Shown here: positions 17,824 through 26,370 of the stretch, in pieces
How the letters are laid out: each line of letters starts with the position of its first letter
How positions within the stretch are numbered: position 1 is the first letter of the stretch
Assembly: GCA_024690965.1 (NCBI GenBank)
Contig: JAILOG010000019.1
Span: 115,423 to 179,422, forward strand
Origin: Clostridiales bacterium
GTDB lineage: Bacteria > Bacillota > Clostridia > Oscillospirales > Acutalibacteraceae
Length of the DNA stretch: 64,000 nucleotides
Direction: 5' to 3'
The notes under the pieces: generated by a model
What the model was told of the DNA's origin: nothing
What the model saw: only the letters and a program-made list of their open reading frames with translations
Database searches by the model: none
Translations under genes and position numbers: made by a program

Positions 17824-18214
17824 CGCACAAATAATGGGTGCGGTGCCGTATATTGGGTACTTTAGCTGAAAACTGTAGAATAATTCTCTGCGGATATCAG
17901 ATCTTATGCCCGTATCTGCGGAGTTGTTTTATTCTTTATTTAATATTATTTGAGTTTCTCGGCGTTAGTCGAGGGGCGTTTCTGAGATTGACGCCCAAAA
18001 TTACAAAAATGAAGTTCGCTTTATGTCAAATGACTAACAAAATTCATATGATCTTGTAGTCATTAATGTGCTATTTTGAATTCGTTACGATAAATAAGAC
18101 TTGTATTTGCAAAGCGTATTTTCCGGTTTTTAAGTTTTAAGTTTTCAGTATTCATTTAGAAAATCCTGTCTTTCACTGAAAACTTAAGACTTAAAATTTA
18201 AAAATGAATAATAC
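17824..18214. other. Gene-poor spacer
   Basis: No convincing gene. Two structures stand out: a hairpin with G·U pairs at 17886-17923 followed by TTGTTTT on the plus strand, and a long inverted repeat at 18126-18204 listed separately. A 73-codon plus-strand frame lacks a ribosome binding site and protein-like composition. Confidence 0.5.
18126..18204. repeat. Imperfect inverted repeat with ~25-base A/T-rich arms
   Basis: Left arm GTTTTTAAGTTTTAAGTTTT at 18126, ending CAG at 18148; right arm CTGAAAACTTAAGACTTAAA from 18176. The arms flank ~27 bases. It resembles a degenerate MITE-like intergenic element, though no target duplication is visible. Confidence 0.5.
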
Positions 18215-18257
18215 AAAGCGAAAATCCCGCCGACTTCGTCGACAGGATTTTCGCTTT
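18215..18257 (-). terminator. Terminator of the tRNA-Arg transcript
   Basis: A 13-bp perfect stem (AAAGCGAAAATCC at 18215-18227 and its complement at 18245-18257) with an inner CGAC/GTCG stem. The first base pair includes the last A of the tRNA CCA end, so the terminator starts inside the mature tRNA 3' end. Confidence 0.75.
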
Positions 18258-18333
18258 GGCCCGCCCGAAGGGATTTGAACCCCTGTCCTTCAGAATCGGA
18301 ATCTGCTGCGATATCCAGCTTCGCCACGGGCGG
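18257..18333 (-). tRNA. tRNA-Arg(CCG)
   Basis: On the minus strand a full cloverleaf of 77 bases including an encoded CCA. Acceptor CCGCCCG/CGGGCGG, D-arm GCGA/TCGC, anticodon loop TTCCGAT with anticodon CCG, variable loop AGGAC, T-arm AGGGG-TTCAAAT-CCCTT, discriminator G. It reads the CGG Arg codon. Confidence 0.95.
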
Positions 18334-18335
18334 AA

Positions 18336-18548
18336 TTATTTGTATTTAATCTTGGTTTTATACTTTTTACCGCTTGGCTTTTTATAGCTTATTCGTGTAC
18401 GCCTAAGTGAAGCCGAGCTTCGCCTTTTACTTTTTGAGGAGGGCATTATAAACGCCGAAACGGCAGTGATAATTCCCGCCAAAGCAACTATACACCCAAA
18501 CGTAAGACCTAAATAGTTGATATTAAGTGTATTTGCGATAAAAAGCAT
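18336..18548 (-). CDS. Small membrane protein with a basic tail
   Basis: 70 residues: an N-terminal hydrophobic helix (LGLTFGCIVALAGIITAVSAF) and a strongly basic C-terminus rich in Arg, Lys and Ser, predicted cytoplasmic. GGAGGAATA precedes the ATG, so translation is likely. Its stop codon lies two bases before the 5' end of tRNA-Arg on the same strand, so the two probably share a transcript and must be separated by RNase P. Function unknown. Confidence 0.65.
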   Translation of the reverse strand: MLFIANTLNINYLGLTFGCIVALAGIITAVSAFIMPSSKSKRRSSASLRRTRISYKKPSGKKYKTKIKYK

Positions 18549-18615
18549 ATTATTCCTCCAAGAAAAAACCTACTGAAATTTTAACATTTATTCTTTTAAA
18601 ATTCAAGTTTCATTT

Positions 18616-19215
18616 TTATCTTTTGTATTCCATATTACTGCTCATAATCTTGTTAAAACTCGGAGTTTTAAACAGCAGAACAGCGCCCAACATAGTAAGA
18701 ATAAGCTCCGGCAGCATATACAAACCGTTGTAGCAGAAAGAATAAACAAACGGATTAGCCCAATCGTCCGGCATCCAAATGTCAAATATGATCGCACCGG
18801 AAAGCAAATGACATACAAACCTTAAAAGAATTGCGATAAACACGCCGACGCAAATACCGGGTACACCTTTTTTTCTGAACATACCTGAAAATCCGAGAAC
18901 GGTATACGCAAGAATATAATCGAGCAGTACAGTGCCTACAACTGCCGCAGGCGCCAAACCCCACGAAAGCACTTTGGCAATAGACAGCCCCATTTGAAGC
19001 AAAGAATAGATAAACGCACCCGAAAGTCCCCACGCAACTCCGTATTCAATAGAAATAAGTGCAATAGGCAGCATGGAAAGCAGAGTTACAGAGCCGCCGA
19101 GAGGCATTTGCCAAATCTTCAGCATACTAAGCGCGGTTGCCAAGCCGATGAGTACGGCGGTAAGCACAAGTCTTTTTATGTTGCTTGAGGTTAGTTTTTT
19201 TGAATCCGTTTTCAT
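18616..19215 (-). CDS. thiT: Energy-coupled thiamine transporter substrate-binding subunit
   Basis: 199 residues from ATG 19215, nine bases after AAGGAG; longer frames reach into the riboswitch terminator. Six hydrophobic segments and the ThiT pattern: ALSMLKIWQMPLGGSVTLLS, PIALISIEYGVAWGLSGAF, LDYILAYTVLGFSGMF and RFVCHLLSGAIIFDIW. It is the S component of an ECF transporter that takes up thiamine using a shared energising module encoded elsewhere. The TPP riboswitch just upstream confirms the substrate. Confidence 0.95.
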   Translation of the reverse strand: MKTDSKKLTSSNIKRLVLTAVLIGLATALSMLKIWQMPLGGSVTLLSMLPIALISIEYGVAWGLSGAFIYSLLQMGLSIAKVLSWGLAPAAVVGTVLLDYILAYTVLGFSGMFRKKGVPGICVGVFIAILLRFVCHLLSGAIIFDIWMPDDWANPFVYSFCYNGLYMLPELILTMLGAVLLFKTPSFNKIMSSNMEYKR

Positions 19216-19257
19216 ATTTGTCATTCTCCTTATAATTTGAAAAGTATTACAAACTAA

Positions 19258-19282
19258 AAGCACCGCGCGGACGCGCGGTGCA
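19258..19282 (-). terminator. Terminator of the TPP riboswitch
   Basis: A GC-rich 10-bp stem (GCACCGCGCG with its complement, two-base loop) directly after the riboswitch, followed on the minus strand by TTTTAGTTT. With thiamine pyrophosphate bound the transcript should end here, before thiT. Confidence 0.85.
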
Positions 19283-19288
19283 ATATAA

Positions 19289-19354
19289 GCTCCCTACGCC
19301 GGCATTATCCGAATCAGGTCAAAGGGTATAATCTCAGCCTAACGGCACCCCTGT
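19289..19354 (-). ncRNA. TPP riboswitch (THI-box) upstream of thiT
   Basis: Read on the minus strand: ACAGGGGTGCCGTTAGG, then CTGAGA, ACCCTTTGACCTGATTCGG and ATAATGCCGGCGTAGGGA, all conserved elements of the TPP aptamer in the right order. It lies 74 bases before the thiT ATG and is followed by its expression-platform terminator. Confidence 0.97.
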
Positions 19355-19368
19355 TTAATTACTGAGTT

Positions 19369-19396
19369 ATTATAATATTTTGTAAGCGAAAAATCA
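19369..19396 (-). promoter_or_regulatory. Promoter of the thiT transcript
   Basis: Minus strand TTGATT (19396-19391), a 16-base spacer and a perfect TATAAT (19374-19369), placing the start a few bases before the riboswitch. Confidence 0.6.
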
Positions 19397-19414
19397 AGTT
19401 TTTTGTAAATTGTT

Positions 19415-20767
19415 TCATAAAGCCATAACGTTTGATACAATCCCAAAATAGATCATCAGTGAAACGGCGTCTACAATCGTTGTGATAAACGGACTTGCCA
19501 TAACGGCAGGGTCAAAGCCGATTCTTTTTGCAAGCACAGGCAATGAACAGCCTACAATTTTCGCTACCACAACTGCCAGAGCCATTGTACCGGATACTAT
19601 AAGCGCAATTGTTATAGGCTGCTCAGGCGGTCTGTCAATAAACAGTATTTTAAAGAACACTGTAACAGAGAGCGTCAATCCGCACATTACGGCAACACGC
19701 ATTTCTTTCCAAATAATGCGCAAAATATCGCGCATTTCAATTTCACCGAGGGACAAACCTCTTATGATGGTAACTGACGATTGTCCGCCTGCGTTTCCGC
19801 CTGTGTCCATAAGCATGGGTATAAACGATGAAAGTATTATATACTTACCCAAAGCGTCCTCGTAATGTTGTATTATGCTACCGGTAAAGGTAGCCGAAAT
19901 CATAAGCAAAAGCAGCCACGGAATACGCTTGCGCCACGTCTCAAACACGCCTGTTTTAAGATAAGGCTTGTCGGTAGGCGTGATAGCCGCCATCATTTCA
20001 ATATCTTCCGTTGCCTCGTCCTGCAAAACGTCAACAGCGTCGTCGATGGTAACAATGCCCACAAGGCGGTTTTCGCGGTCTACAACGGGCAGGGCGAGAA
20101 AGTCGTATCTCTCAAATGCTTTTGCAACAATTTCTTTGTCTTCGTGGGTGTTGACAAAAATAACATTTGTCTCCATTATGTCTTTGATCTGATTTTCGTA
20201 TTCGTGCATCAAAAGGTCTTTTACCGTAACCACGCCGATAAGCGTTCTGTCATTGGCGATAACATAACAGGTATAAACTGTTTCTTTGTCTATGGCTGTT
20301 CGTCTTATTCTTGTAAAAGCCTCAGAGACTGTCATATCGGGCTTCAGCGCGACATATTCTGTTGTCATAATACTGCCTGCGCTGTCTTTGGGGTATTTAA
20401 GTATTTGATTAATTTCTAAGCGCATTTCGGGCGTTGTATGGTCCAAAATACGCCTTACAATGTTTGCGGGCATTTCTTCTATCATATCAACCGTATCGTC
20501 AAGATAAAGCTGATTGATAACTTCCTCAAGCTCGGTATCGCTGAACGCTCTTATAAGTACCTCTTGAATATCAGTGTCAAAATACGCGAAGGTTTCGCTG
20601 GCAAGCTCTTTGGGTAATATCCGGAACACGATAGGAAGCTTGTTTTCGGGTAATTCTTCAAGAACTGCCGCAATATCGGCCGCATACATATCAGAAAGGA
20701 TACTTCGCAGCTTTTGATAATCCCTTTGTTCTAAAAGCTGCATAATTGTTTGCTCCAAATTAATCAC
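19415..20767 (-). CDS. mgtE: Magnesium transporter MgtE
   Basis: 450 residues. N-terminal superhelical domain (LLEQRDYQKLRSILSDMYA), two CBS domains (~140-260, MTTEYVALKPDMTVSEAF and TVKDLLMHEYE), and a C-terminal membrane domain with five helices including MDTGGNAGGQSSVTIIRGL. It is a Mg2+-gated channel whose cytoplasmic domain senses Mg2+. The frame opens at GTG 20767, which abuts AAGGGG; TTG 20758, about nine bases after it, is the more likely start. No M-box riboswitch is seen upstream. Confidence 0.97.
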   Translation of the reverse strand: MINLEQTIMQLLEQRDYQKLRSILSDMYAADIAAVLEELPENKLPIVFRILPKELASETFAYFDTDIQEVLIRAFSDTELEEVINQLYLDDTVDMIEEMPANIVRRILDHTTPEMRLEINQILKYPKDSAGSIMTTEYVALKPDMTVSEAFTRIRRTAIDKETVYTCYVIANDRTLIGVVTVKDLLMHEYENQIKDIMETNVIFVNTHEDKEIVAKAFERYDFLALPVVDRENRLVGIVTIDDAVDVLQDEATEDIEMMAAITPTDKPYLKTGVFETWRKRIPWLLLLMISATFTGSIIQHYEDALGKYIILSSFIPMLMDTGGNAGGQSSVTIIRGLSLGEIEMRDILRIIWKEMRVAVMCGLTLSVTVFFKILFIDRPPEQPITIALIVSGTMALAVVVAKIVGCSLPVLAKRIGFDPAVMASPFITTIVDAVSLMIYFGIVSNVMAL

Positions 20768-20805
20768 CCCTTCTTTATTCTTGCGGCGTTTGACCGTACC
20801 CGTAA

Positions 20806-20834
20806 ATTATACACTCATTAATTACAAATTGCAA
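20806..20834 (-). promoter_or_regulatory. Promoter of mgtE
   Basis: Minus strand TTGCAA (20834-20829), 17-base spacer, perfect TATAAT (20811-20806). The leader is too short for an M-box. Confidence 0.7.
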
Positions 20835-20967
20835 CAAAACGTCCTGTTAAAATTCCTTTGCTTTATGAGCTAAATGACACGCAAAATTTAACCGCGCAGA
20901 GCTTTATACAAAAACCCGGCGCGGCGGTAAATTAAGCTGCTTATCAGTTTAAAAGCATTAAAGCGCT

Positions 20968-21486
20968 TTAGTCTTCTTCGTCCTCAGCCTCATCGTCACA
21001 GTCCTCGTCATCATCGTCAGGTTCAACGGCTTTCGGTGCGGCTTCATCGTGCTTTAGTACCATTTTTATGGTTTTGCGCGGCATTTCGGGTTCTTCCGCT
21101 TGTTTTTCTTCTGCTTTTTCTTCGTCGGCAGGTTCACTCTTTAAATTGTCGTCTGTTGTTTCTATGATGATCTCACATTCTCCGTCGCAAACATCTTCGT
21201 TGCGACCTTTTATTGCATTGTATTTTTCGGCGGCTGCTTTAATATTTGCTTTAAGGCTGTCTATTTGCTCGCACAAATCGGATGTATTAAAGTCTGAATT
21301 ATCTCTTAAGTTTTCGTAATAATACATTCCAAGCTCCATATAGCAGTCGTTAAGAGCGTCTATCTCATGGCGCATAACCGTTTTTAGTCTGCTTAACTGA
21401 GCATTGGTTTTGTTTTTGTCAGATACAAAGTCTACAACATCCGAAATGGATTTACCTATTTTGTTTGTAATATCCGATATATTCAT
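20968..21486 (-). CDS. Hypothetical helical protein with acidic C-terminal tail
   Basis: 172 residues from ATG 21486, eight bases after AAGGAGG; a longer in-frame start at 21510 lies before that site. Residues 1-95 look like a coiled-coil domain (KIGKSISDVVDFVSDKNKTN, LKTVMRHEIDALNDCYMELG). The rest is a disordered, very acidic tail rich in Glu, Asp and Pro, ending in runs of Asp/Glu. Similar proteins with a zinc ribbon occur in Clostridia, but no ribbon is visible here. Function unknown. Monocistronic and divergent from the CpXC gene. Confidence 0.75.
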   Translation of the reverse strand: MNISDITNKIGKSISDVVDFVSDKNKTNAQLSRLKTVMRHEIDALNDCYMELGMYYYENLRDNSDFNTSDLCEQIDSLKANIKAAAEKYNAIKGRNEDVCDGECEIIIETTDDNLKSEPADEEKAEEKQAEEPEMPRKTIKMVLKHDEAAPKAVEPDDDDEDCDDEAEDEED

Positions 21487-21632
21487 TTGTACTGCCTCCT
21501 TAATAATCATACTATTATTATGGACGTTTTTTTTATATATGTCAATATTTTTTTAAAATAATATGTTTTTTTCGGCAAAAATATGATATTATATAAAAAA
21601 TATTGAATATAAGTGTATTTTGGGAGTATATT

Positions 21633-22406
21633 ATGGAATTTGAAACGAAGAAAGTTACCTGCCCTCATTGTCAAAAACAGCAAAATATTGTGGTGTATCC
21701 GTCTATAAATATTACCCTTAATCCAGAGATAAAAGATGACGTTATTTCCGCTTCGATATTTACAAAGCTTTGCAAATATTGCGGGGGAAGCTTTGAGATA
21801 AGGCATCCGGTGCTTTACAACGATATGGAAAGACGTTTTTTAGTCTATTACATACCCGATATAGACAGCAGCAGAATAATAGATACCGCGCTTGAAGAGG
21901 ATTACGATTCCCTTAAGTACGTGAAAAGACGCATTGTGCCGGATTACGACACATTCAGAGAAAAGATCCATATATTAGAATCGGGCCTTGACGATATGGC
22001 GATAGAAATAACAAAGCTCGCCGTTTTAAATGTTGTAAAGAAAAAAGAAGACTGTGAGATTATAAAAGGTACATTTTCATTCTGCTATCAGGAGAAAAAC
22101 ACTATCGGATTTGAGTTTGAAACATCAAACGGTCCTTATTGTCAAAGCACCAGGATGGAGGTTTATCACAAAGCGGAGTACATTGTGAGAAAAACAGCGG
22201 GGCTTGACAGCAGTATGACTGGATTTTTGAAAATTGATTCTAATTGGGCTGAGAATATGCTCCACAGATTTAAAGTGCGTGAGGAAAAGCGCCGTCAATA
22301 TTTAGAGCAGGAAAAAGAGAATACCGACCCCATAGAGATAGCGCTTAGCATAGACAGTGAGATTATGAATGAAGCGCAAACCGATCGGAGCAAAACAAAT
22401 GGATAG
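21633..22406 (+). CDS. CpXC domain protein
   Basis: 257 residues from ATG 21633 after GGGAG. The N-terminus holds a zinc-ribbon-like CpXC domain: KKVTCPHCQKQQN, a long spacer, then LCKYCGGSFEIRHPVLYND. The remaining part is alpha/beta with no known motif; the C-terminal ~50 residues are charged and helical. CpXC proteins are of unknown function. The gene overlaps FHA-FtsW by eight bases, so it is co-translated with a cell-wall cluster. Confidence 0.8.
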   Translation: MEFETKKVTCPHCQKQQNIVVYPSINITLNPEIKDDVISASIFTKLCKYCGGSFEIRHPVLYNDMERRFLVYYIPDIDSSRIIDTALEEDYDSLKYVKRRIVPDYDTFREKIHILESGLDDMAIEITKLAVLNVVKKKEDCEIIKGTFSFCYQEKNTIGFEFETSNGPYCQSTRMEVYHKAEYIVRKTAGLDSSMTGFLKIDSNWAENMLHRFKVREEKRRQYLEQEKENTDPIEIALSIDSEIMNEAQTDRSKTNG

Positions 22407-24096
22407 TATAATAGAATTCATCACGGATTACGGCGTTTTCGCGCTGCGGGTGGCAGCGGCGCTGCTTACCGTGCTTACCGTTGTAAAGTGCTTTTACAGT
22501 ATGCGGATACAAAAGCGCGGCAAAAAGCCCCTTATAAGCTTGCATAATACAATAACAGACGAGACTGTACCCGTGTATTATTGGGAAAATTCGCTCGGCA
22601 GAAGCCGCGGCAGTGACATATATATCGCTGACTCCACCGTTTCGCGTGACCACGCTGTTTTGCTGAGAAGGAACGAGGGCTGGTTTATAAGCGACACAGG
22701 CTCAAAGGCAGGCGTTTTTGTAAATAATAAACGCTGTCAGGGCAGAACACAGATTTTTTTAAACGATGTTATAACACTAGGTGCGACACAGTTCGAAGTG
22801 AAAAAGGGCGAAAGCTCACATCAATCTGTATCGGAAAAGGATACGGCTCCTCACAAAAAGGCAATGCGTCCGTTTGTGCTTTTGCTGCTTATGCTTTTTT
22901 CGCTCCTTATGTTTTTTACGCAGGCTGCTTTTGCTTCCGACGGCTTTATGCCCGAGGCTTTTGTTGTTTACGGAGCCTTTTCCGCGGTCGTTATTTCCGT
23001 GTTTGCTTTTACTCGCGGATTTTTAAAGAGAGCGTCGTTTGAGCTTGAAACTCTGGGACTGTTGTTTTCGGGTATGGGAGTAAGTCTTTTGATAAGGCAG
23101 AACTTGCGTCAGGCTTATGTTCAGCTTATATGCGTCGTTTTAGGCGTAATACTGTTTTTGGTGATAATACGCCTTTTGGAATACCCCGATAAGCTTTTGA
23201 AAATGAGAATGTACGCAATGGGCGCGGCTGTAGTTCTGCTTGCGATAAACCTTGTTTTCGGAACGGTTCGCAGCGGAGCGCAAAACTGGATTCAAATAGG
23301 CTCCATTACCGTTCAGCCGTCTGAGCTTGTAAAAGTTATATTTATCTTTGTAAGCGCGGCAACATTGGACGTTTTGCAAACAAACAGAAACCTAACGGAA
23401 TTTATTGTTTTCTCTGCCATTTGCATCGGCGCGCTGTTTATTATGAGCGATTTCGGAACAGCGCTCATATTCTTTGCGACATTCCTTATTATTTCAATAA
23501 TACGTTCGGGTGACTATAAAACAGTTATTCTGGCGCTTGTTGCGGCGTTTTTCGGCGCAATGATAATATTATGCTTTAAGCCGTATATAGCCCAGCGCTT
23601 TGCGGCGTGGGGCAATGTGTGGCAGAATTACGACGACGCTGCTTATCAGCAGGCAAGGGTACTTACATACAGCGCAAGCGGCGGTTTGTTCGGCGTGGGA
23701 GTAGGCAACGGATTTTTGAAATACATATTCGCAAGCGAAAGCGACCTTGTTTTCGGTTTGCTTTGTGAAGAATCGGGGCTTATCGTCGCTGTCACGGTCG
23801 CTCTGTCGCTTGCCGCGCTTGTATTCTATACGAGAGAGATAACAACGCTCAGCCGCTCTTCGTTTTATTCTATAAGCGCGTGCTGTGCCGCGGGGCTTTT
23901 GATAATACAAGCCTCGCTGAATGTTTTCGGGGCGACTGATATTTTGCCGCTTACGGGTGTTACTCTGCCTTTTATAAGCTTGGGCGGTTCAAGTATGATA
24001 AGCTGCTGGGGGTTGCTTGCTTTTATAAAAGCGGCAGATGAACGTACATATAAAAAGCTTTCACGCAAGCATATTGTTCAGGTTGCGGAAAGCTGA
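22399..24096 (+). CDS. FHA domain fused to FtsW/RodA/SpoVE-type glycosyltransferase
   Basis: 565 residues from ATG 22399 (GGAG at 22385). An N-terminal membrane helix leads to a cytoplasmic FHA domain (GRSRGSDIYIADSTVSRDHA, SDTGSKAGVFVNNKRCQG) at about residues 60-140. A SEDS-family domain of about ten helices follows, including GAQNWIQIGSITVQPSEL, FSDFGTALIF-type and LPFISLGGSSMISCWG signatures. SEDS proteins polymerise glycan strands with a class B PBP, which is the next gene. The FHA domain should bind phosphothreonine, tying the enzyme to Ser/Thr kinase signalling. Confidence 0.93.
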   Translation: MDSIIEFITDYGVFALRVAAALLTVLTVVKCFYSMRIQKRGKKPLISLHNTITDETVPVYYWENSLGRSRGSDIYIADSTVSRDHAVLLRRNEGWFISDTGSKAGVFVNNKRCQGRTQIFLNDVITLGATQFEVKKGESSHQSVSEKDTAPHKKAMRPFVLLLLMLFSLLMFFTQAAFASDGFMPEAFVVYGAFSAVVISVFAFTRGFLKRASFELETLGLLFSGMGVSLLIRQNLRQAYVQLICVVLGVILFLVIIRLLEYPDKLLKMRMYAMGAAVVLLAINLVFGTVRSGAQNWIQIGSITVQPSELVKVIFIFVSAATLDVLQTNRNLTEFIVFSAICIGALFIMSDFGTALIFFATFLIISIIRSGDYKTVILALVAAFFGAMIILCFKPYIAQRFAAWGNVWQNYDDAAYQQARVLTYSASGGLFGVGVGNGFLKYIFASESDLVFGLLCEESGLIVAVTVALSLAALVFYTREITTLSRSSFYSISACCAAGLLIIQASLNVFGATDILPLTGVTLPFISLGGSSMISCWGLLAFIKAADERTYKKLSRKHIVQVAES

Positions 24097-24129
24097 TATC
24101 AAAGTAATTATTACACGGGAGATTTTGAT

Positions 24130-25500
24130 ATGAAACGTACACGCAGACGGTCTTATTCCGTATTTATTTTTGCGTTGCTGTTTATAATAGGAATGTTTGT
24201 GTTTATCTTTCGCTGGTTTTCAGACGGAAGATCGTGGGCTAATATGCCGTATAACGGTCATTACGCCGCCACAGGCATTGCGGACGGCGGAACGATAACC
24301 GACTGCTACGGCGAGCTTCTTGCTTATTCCTCTGACGGTGAGCGAGTGTATAACGGCCGAGAGGACGTGCGTAAAGCCACGCTTCATATGGTGGGCGACA
24401 CAAGCACCAATATTTCCACATCAATACAAAGCATATACCGTTCAAGCATCAGCGGATACAACATTTTATTCGGAGCTTCGTCATTCGGCAAGCTTTTGAG
24501 CAATACAAATATGCAGCTCACAATAGACAGCGCTGCCTGCGCGACCGCGTATAACGCGTTAAGCGGCAGAAACGGCGCGGTTGTGGTGTATAACTACAAA
24601 ACAGGTGAATTATTGTGCTCAGTGAGCACACCCACATACGACCCTGCCTCTCCGCCCGAAATTAGCTCGGACGATACATCTTACGACGGCGTATATCTCG
24701 ATAAAACATTATCCGGGCTTTATCCCCCCGGATCAACGTTTAAGATAGTTACACTTTGCGCCGCGCTTGAAAATATTCCCGATGTTGAGGATATGACCTT
24801 TTATTGCAACGGCTCAACAGATATTGACGGTCACAAGGTAACGTGTATGGACAGTCACGGCGAGCTTACGCTTAAAGAGGCGTTTTCTCATTCGTGCAAT
24901 ATCGCTTTTGCCGAGCTTAGCTGTAAATTGGGCAAAGAAACACTTGAGAAATACGCCGATTCTCTGGGTATAACAACTTCATATAAAGTAAACGGAAATC
25001 CCACCGCGAAGGGCAATTTTGACCTCGATAAAGCAATTAAGGCAGAGGTTGCATGGGCGGGAATAGGTCAGTATACAGATGAGGTCTGCCCGATGAATAT
25101 GGCTATACTGTCTGCGGGAGTTGCCCGCGGCGGCAGCACTATAATACCGCATACGGTAAAGAACACGTCTTTGATAGATTTGTCTGCGGTAATGAGCTCA
25201 AAATCTTTGATAAAGCCTTCTACAGCGGCAAAGATAAAAGATATGATGCGCTCAACCGTAAGCGATTATTACGGCGACTGGAGCTTTCCGTCACTTACCG
25301 TTTGCGCCAAAACAGGCACCGCGGAAACAGGCAATAACGACGAAGCTCACGGATGGATAACAGGCTTCACACTTGACGATGACTGTCCGCTTGCGTTTGC
25401 GTGCGTTGTTGAAAACGGCGGTTTGGGGTTTTACAGTGCAGGCAATGTTGTTTCTCAAACGCTTGAGACTATTGCCGAAAATATGAGAAACGGGAATTAA
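24130..25500 (+). CDS. Class B penicillin-binding protein (PbpA/FtsI-like transpeptidase)
   Basis: 456 residues. One N-terminal membrane helix (SVFIFALLFIIGMFVFIFRW), a short dimerisation region, then a transpeptidase domain with all three active-site motifs: S202-TFK205 in PPGSTFKIVT, S255-C-N257 and K394-TG. It cross-links peptidoglycan made by the SEDS partner 33 bases upstream. It is shorter than division-type FtsI and closest in layout to the PbpA of Mycobacterium/Clostridia SEDS-FHA clusters. Confidence 0.95.
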   Translation: MKRTRRRSYSVFIFALLFIIGMFVFIFRWFSDGRSWANMPYNGHYAATGIADGGTITDCYGELLAYSSDGERVYNGREDVRKATLHMVGDTSTNISTSIQSIYRSSISGYNILFGASSFGKLLSNTNMQLTIDSAACATAYNALSGRNGAVVVYNYKTGELLCSVSTPTYDPASPPEISSDDTSYDGVYLDKTLSGLYPPGSTFKIVTLCAALENIPDVEDMTFYCNGSTDIDGHKVTCMDSHGELTLKEAFSHSCNIAFAELSCKLGKETLEKYADSLGITTSYKVNGNPTAKGNFDLDKAIKAEVAWAGIGQYTDEVCPMNMAILSAGVARGGSTIIPHTVKNTSLIDLSAVMSSKSLIKPSTAAKIKDMMRSTVSDYYGDWSFPSLTVCAKTGTAETGNNDEAHGWITGFTLDDDCPLAFACVVENGGLGFYSAGNVVSQTLETIAENMRNGN

Positions 25501-25501
25501 A

Positions 25502-26251
25502 ATGGACGAAAAAGAACTTATAAAGAAGCGTTTTTGTGAGCTTGCGGAAAAATCGTATAACAACAGCGAATACACATTTACCGACTTTTGCTCTCAGGGG
25601 GATCTAAGCCTGTTTAATGAGATAAGCTCTCAATTCGGTTACGTTCCGTACTCGTTTTTCGGCGGTTATGACGGTTGTGAGAGGGTAATTATCCGCTTTG
25701 GAAGTAAAGAATTATTAGGATATGATATTGATTTTCCTATACAGTGCATCAAGGCTGCTCCCATAAACGCCAAGTTTTCAGATAACCTTAATCACAGAGA
25801 TTATTTGGGCGCGATTATGAATTTGGGTATAAAACGGTCGCTTATAGGCGATATAGCCGTTATTGACAATGACGCGTATATTTTCGCCCGTAACAGCATC
25901 GCACCATATATAATACAAAACCTGCAAAAAGTAAAACATACGTCTGTAAAATGTACTATATGCGAAAAATTGCCGCAAAACCTCACAGGTGAAAAGAAGA
26001 AGGTGAATGTGCAGGTTTCATCACTTAGGTGTGATGTTATGTGCGCGGCTGTATATAAGCTTTCACGCAGTCAAAGCGCAAAGCTGTTTGAAGCCGAAAG
26101 GGTGTTTATAAATGACCGCATATGCACAAGCGATTCTTATATTGTAAAGCCCTACGACAAAGTGACGGTGCGGGGAAGAGGCAGATTTATATTTTTGGGT
26201 GTGACTGCAAAAACAAAAAAGAGTAATTTGATAATTGAAGTATTGGTATAG
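25502..26251 (+). CDS. YlmH/RqcP2-type S4-domain RNA-binding protein
   Basis: 249 residues. The N-terminal alpha/beta domain has FGGYDGCERVIIRFG and HRDYLGAIMNLGIKRSLIGDI, the typical YlmH core. The C-terminal S4 domain includes LSRSQSAKLFEAERVFIND and VKPYDKVTVRGRGRFIF. YlmH binds stalled 50S subunits in ribosome quality control and is near division genes in Firmicutes. It starts one base after the PBP stop, so the four genes from 21633 form one operon. Confidence 0.92.
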   Translation: MDEKELIKKRFCELAEKSYNNSEYTFTDFCSQGDLSLFNEISSQFGYVPYSFFGGYDGCERVIIRFGSKELLGYDIDFPIQCIKAAPINAKFSDNLNHRDYLGAIMNLGIKRSLIGDIAVIDNDAYIFARNSIAPYIIQNLQKVKHTSVKCTICEKLPQNLTGEKKKVNVQVSSLRCDVMCAAVYKLSRSQSAKLFEAERVFINDRICTSDSYIVKPYDKVTVRGRGRFIFLGVTAKTKKSNLIIEVLV

Positions 26252-26308
26252 CAAAAGCGGCTTTTAAAGCCGTTATGCCGAAACTAAAAGTTTAAAACAT
26301 AAAAAATA

Positions 26309-26350
26309 TGCTCCGCGGATGACAGGTAAAACGCCTGTGTCTGCGGAGCA
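26309..26350. terminator. Bidirectional terminator between ylmH and pnp
   Basis: Stem TGCTCCGC (26309-26316) / GCGGAGCA (26343-26350) with an inner ACAGG/CCTGT stem. Flanked by AAAAAATA and AATCTTATTTT, so it can serve both convergent genes. Confidence 0.8.
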
Positions 26351-26370
26351 AATCTTATTTTAATCTATTT

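Noticed and set aside
17838..18059. 73-codon plus-strand frame in the spacer
   Set aside because: No ribosome binding site, unusual composition and it runs through a hairpin; no protein-like features.
19865..20419. 184-codon plus-strand frame opposite mgtE
   Set aside because: Lies fully antisense to a strongly conserved gene, and is Cys/His/Phe-rich as expected for a shadow frame.
20768..20967. Possible M-box (Mg riboswitch) ahead of mgtE
   Set aside because: The promoter leaves only ~40-50 bases of leader, and no M-box conserved segments are present.
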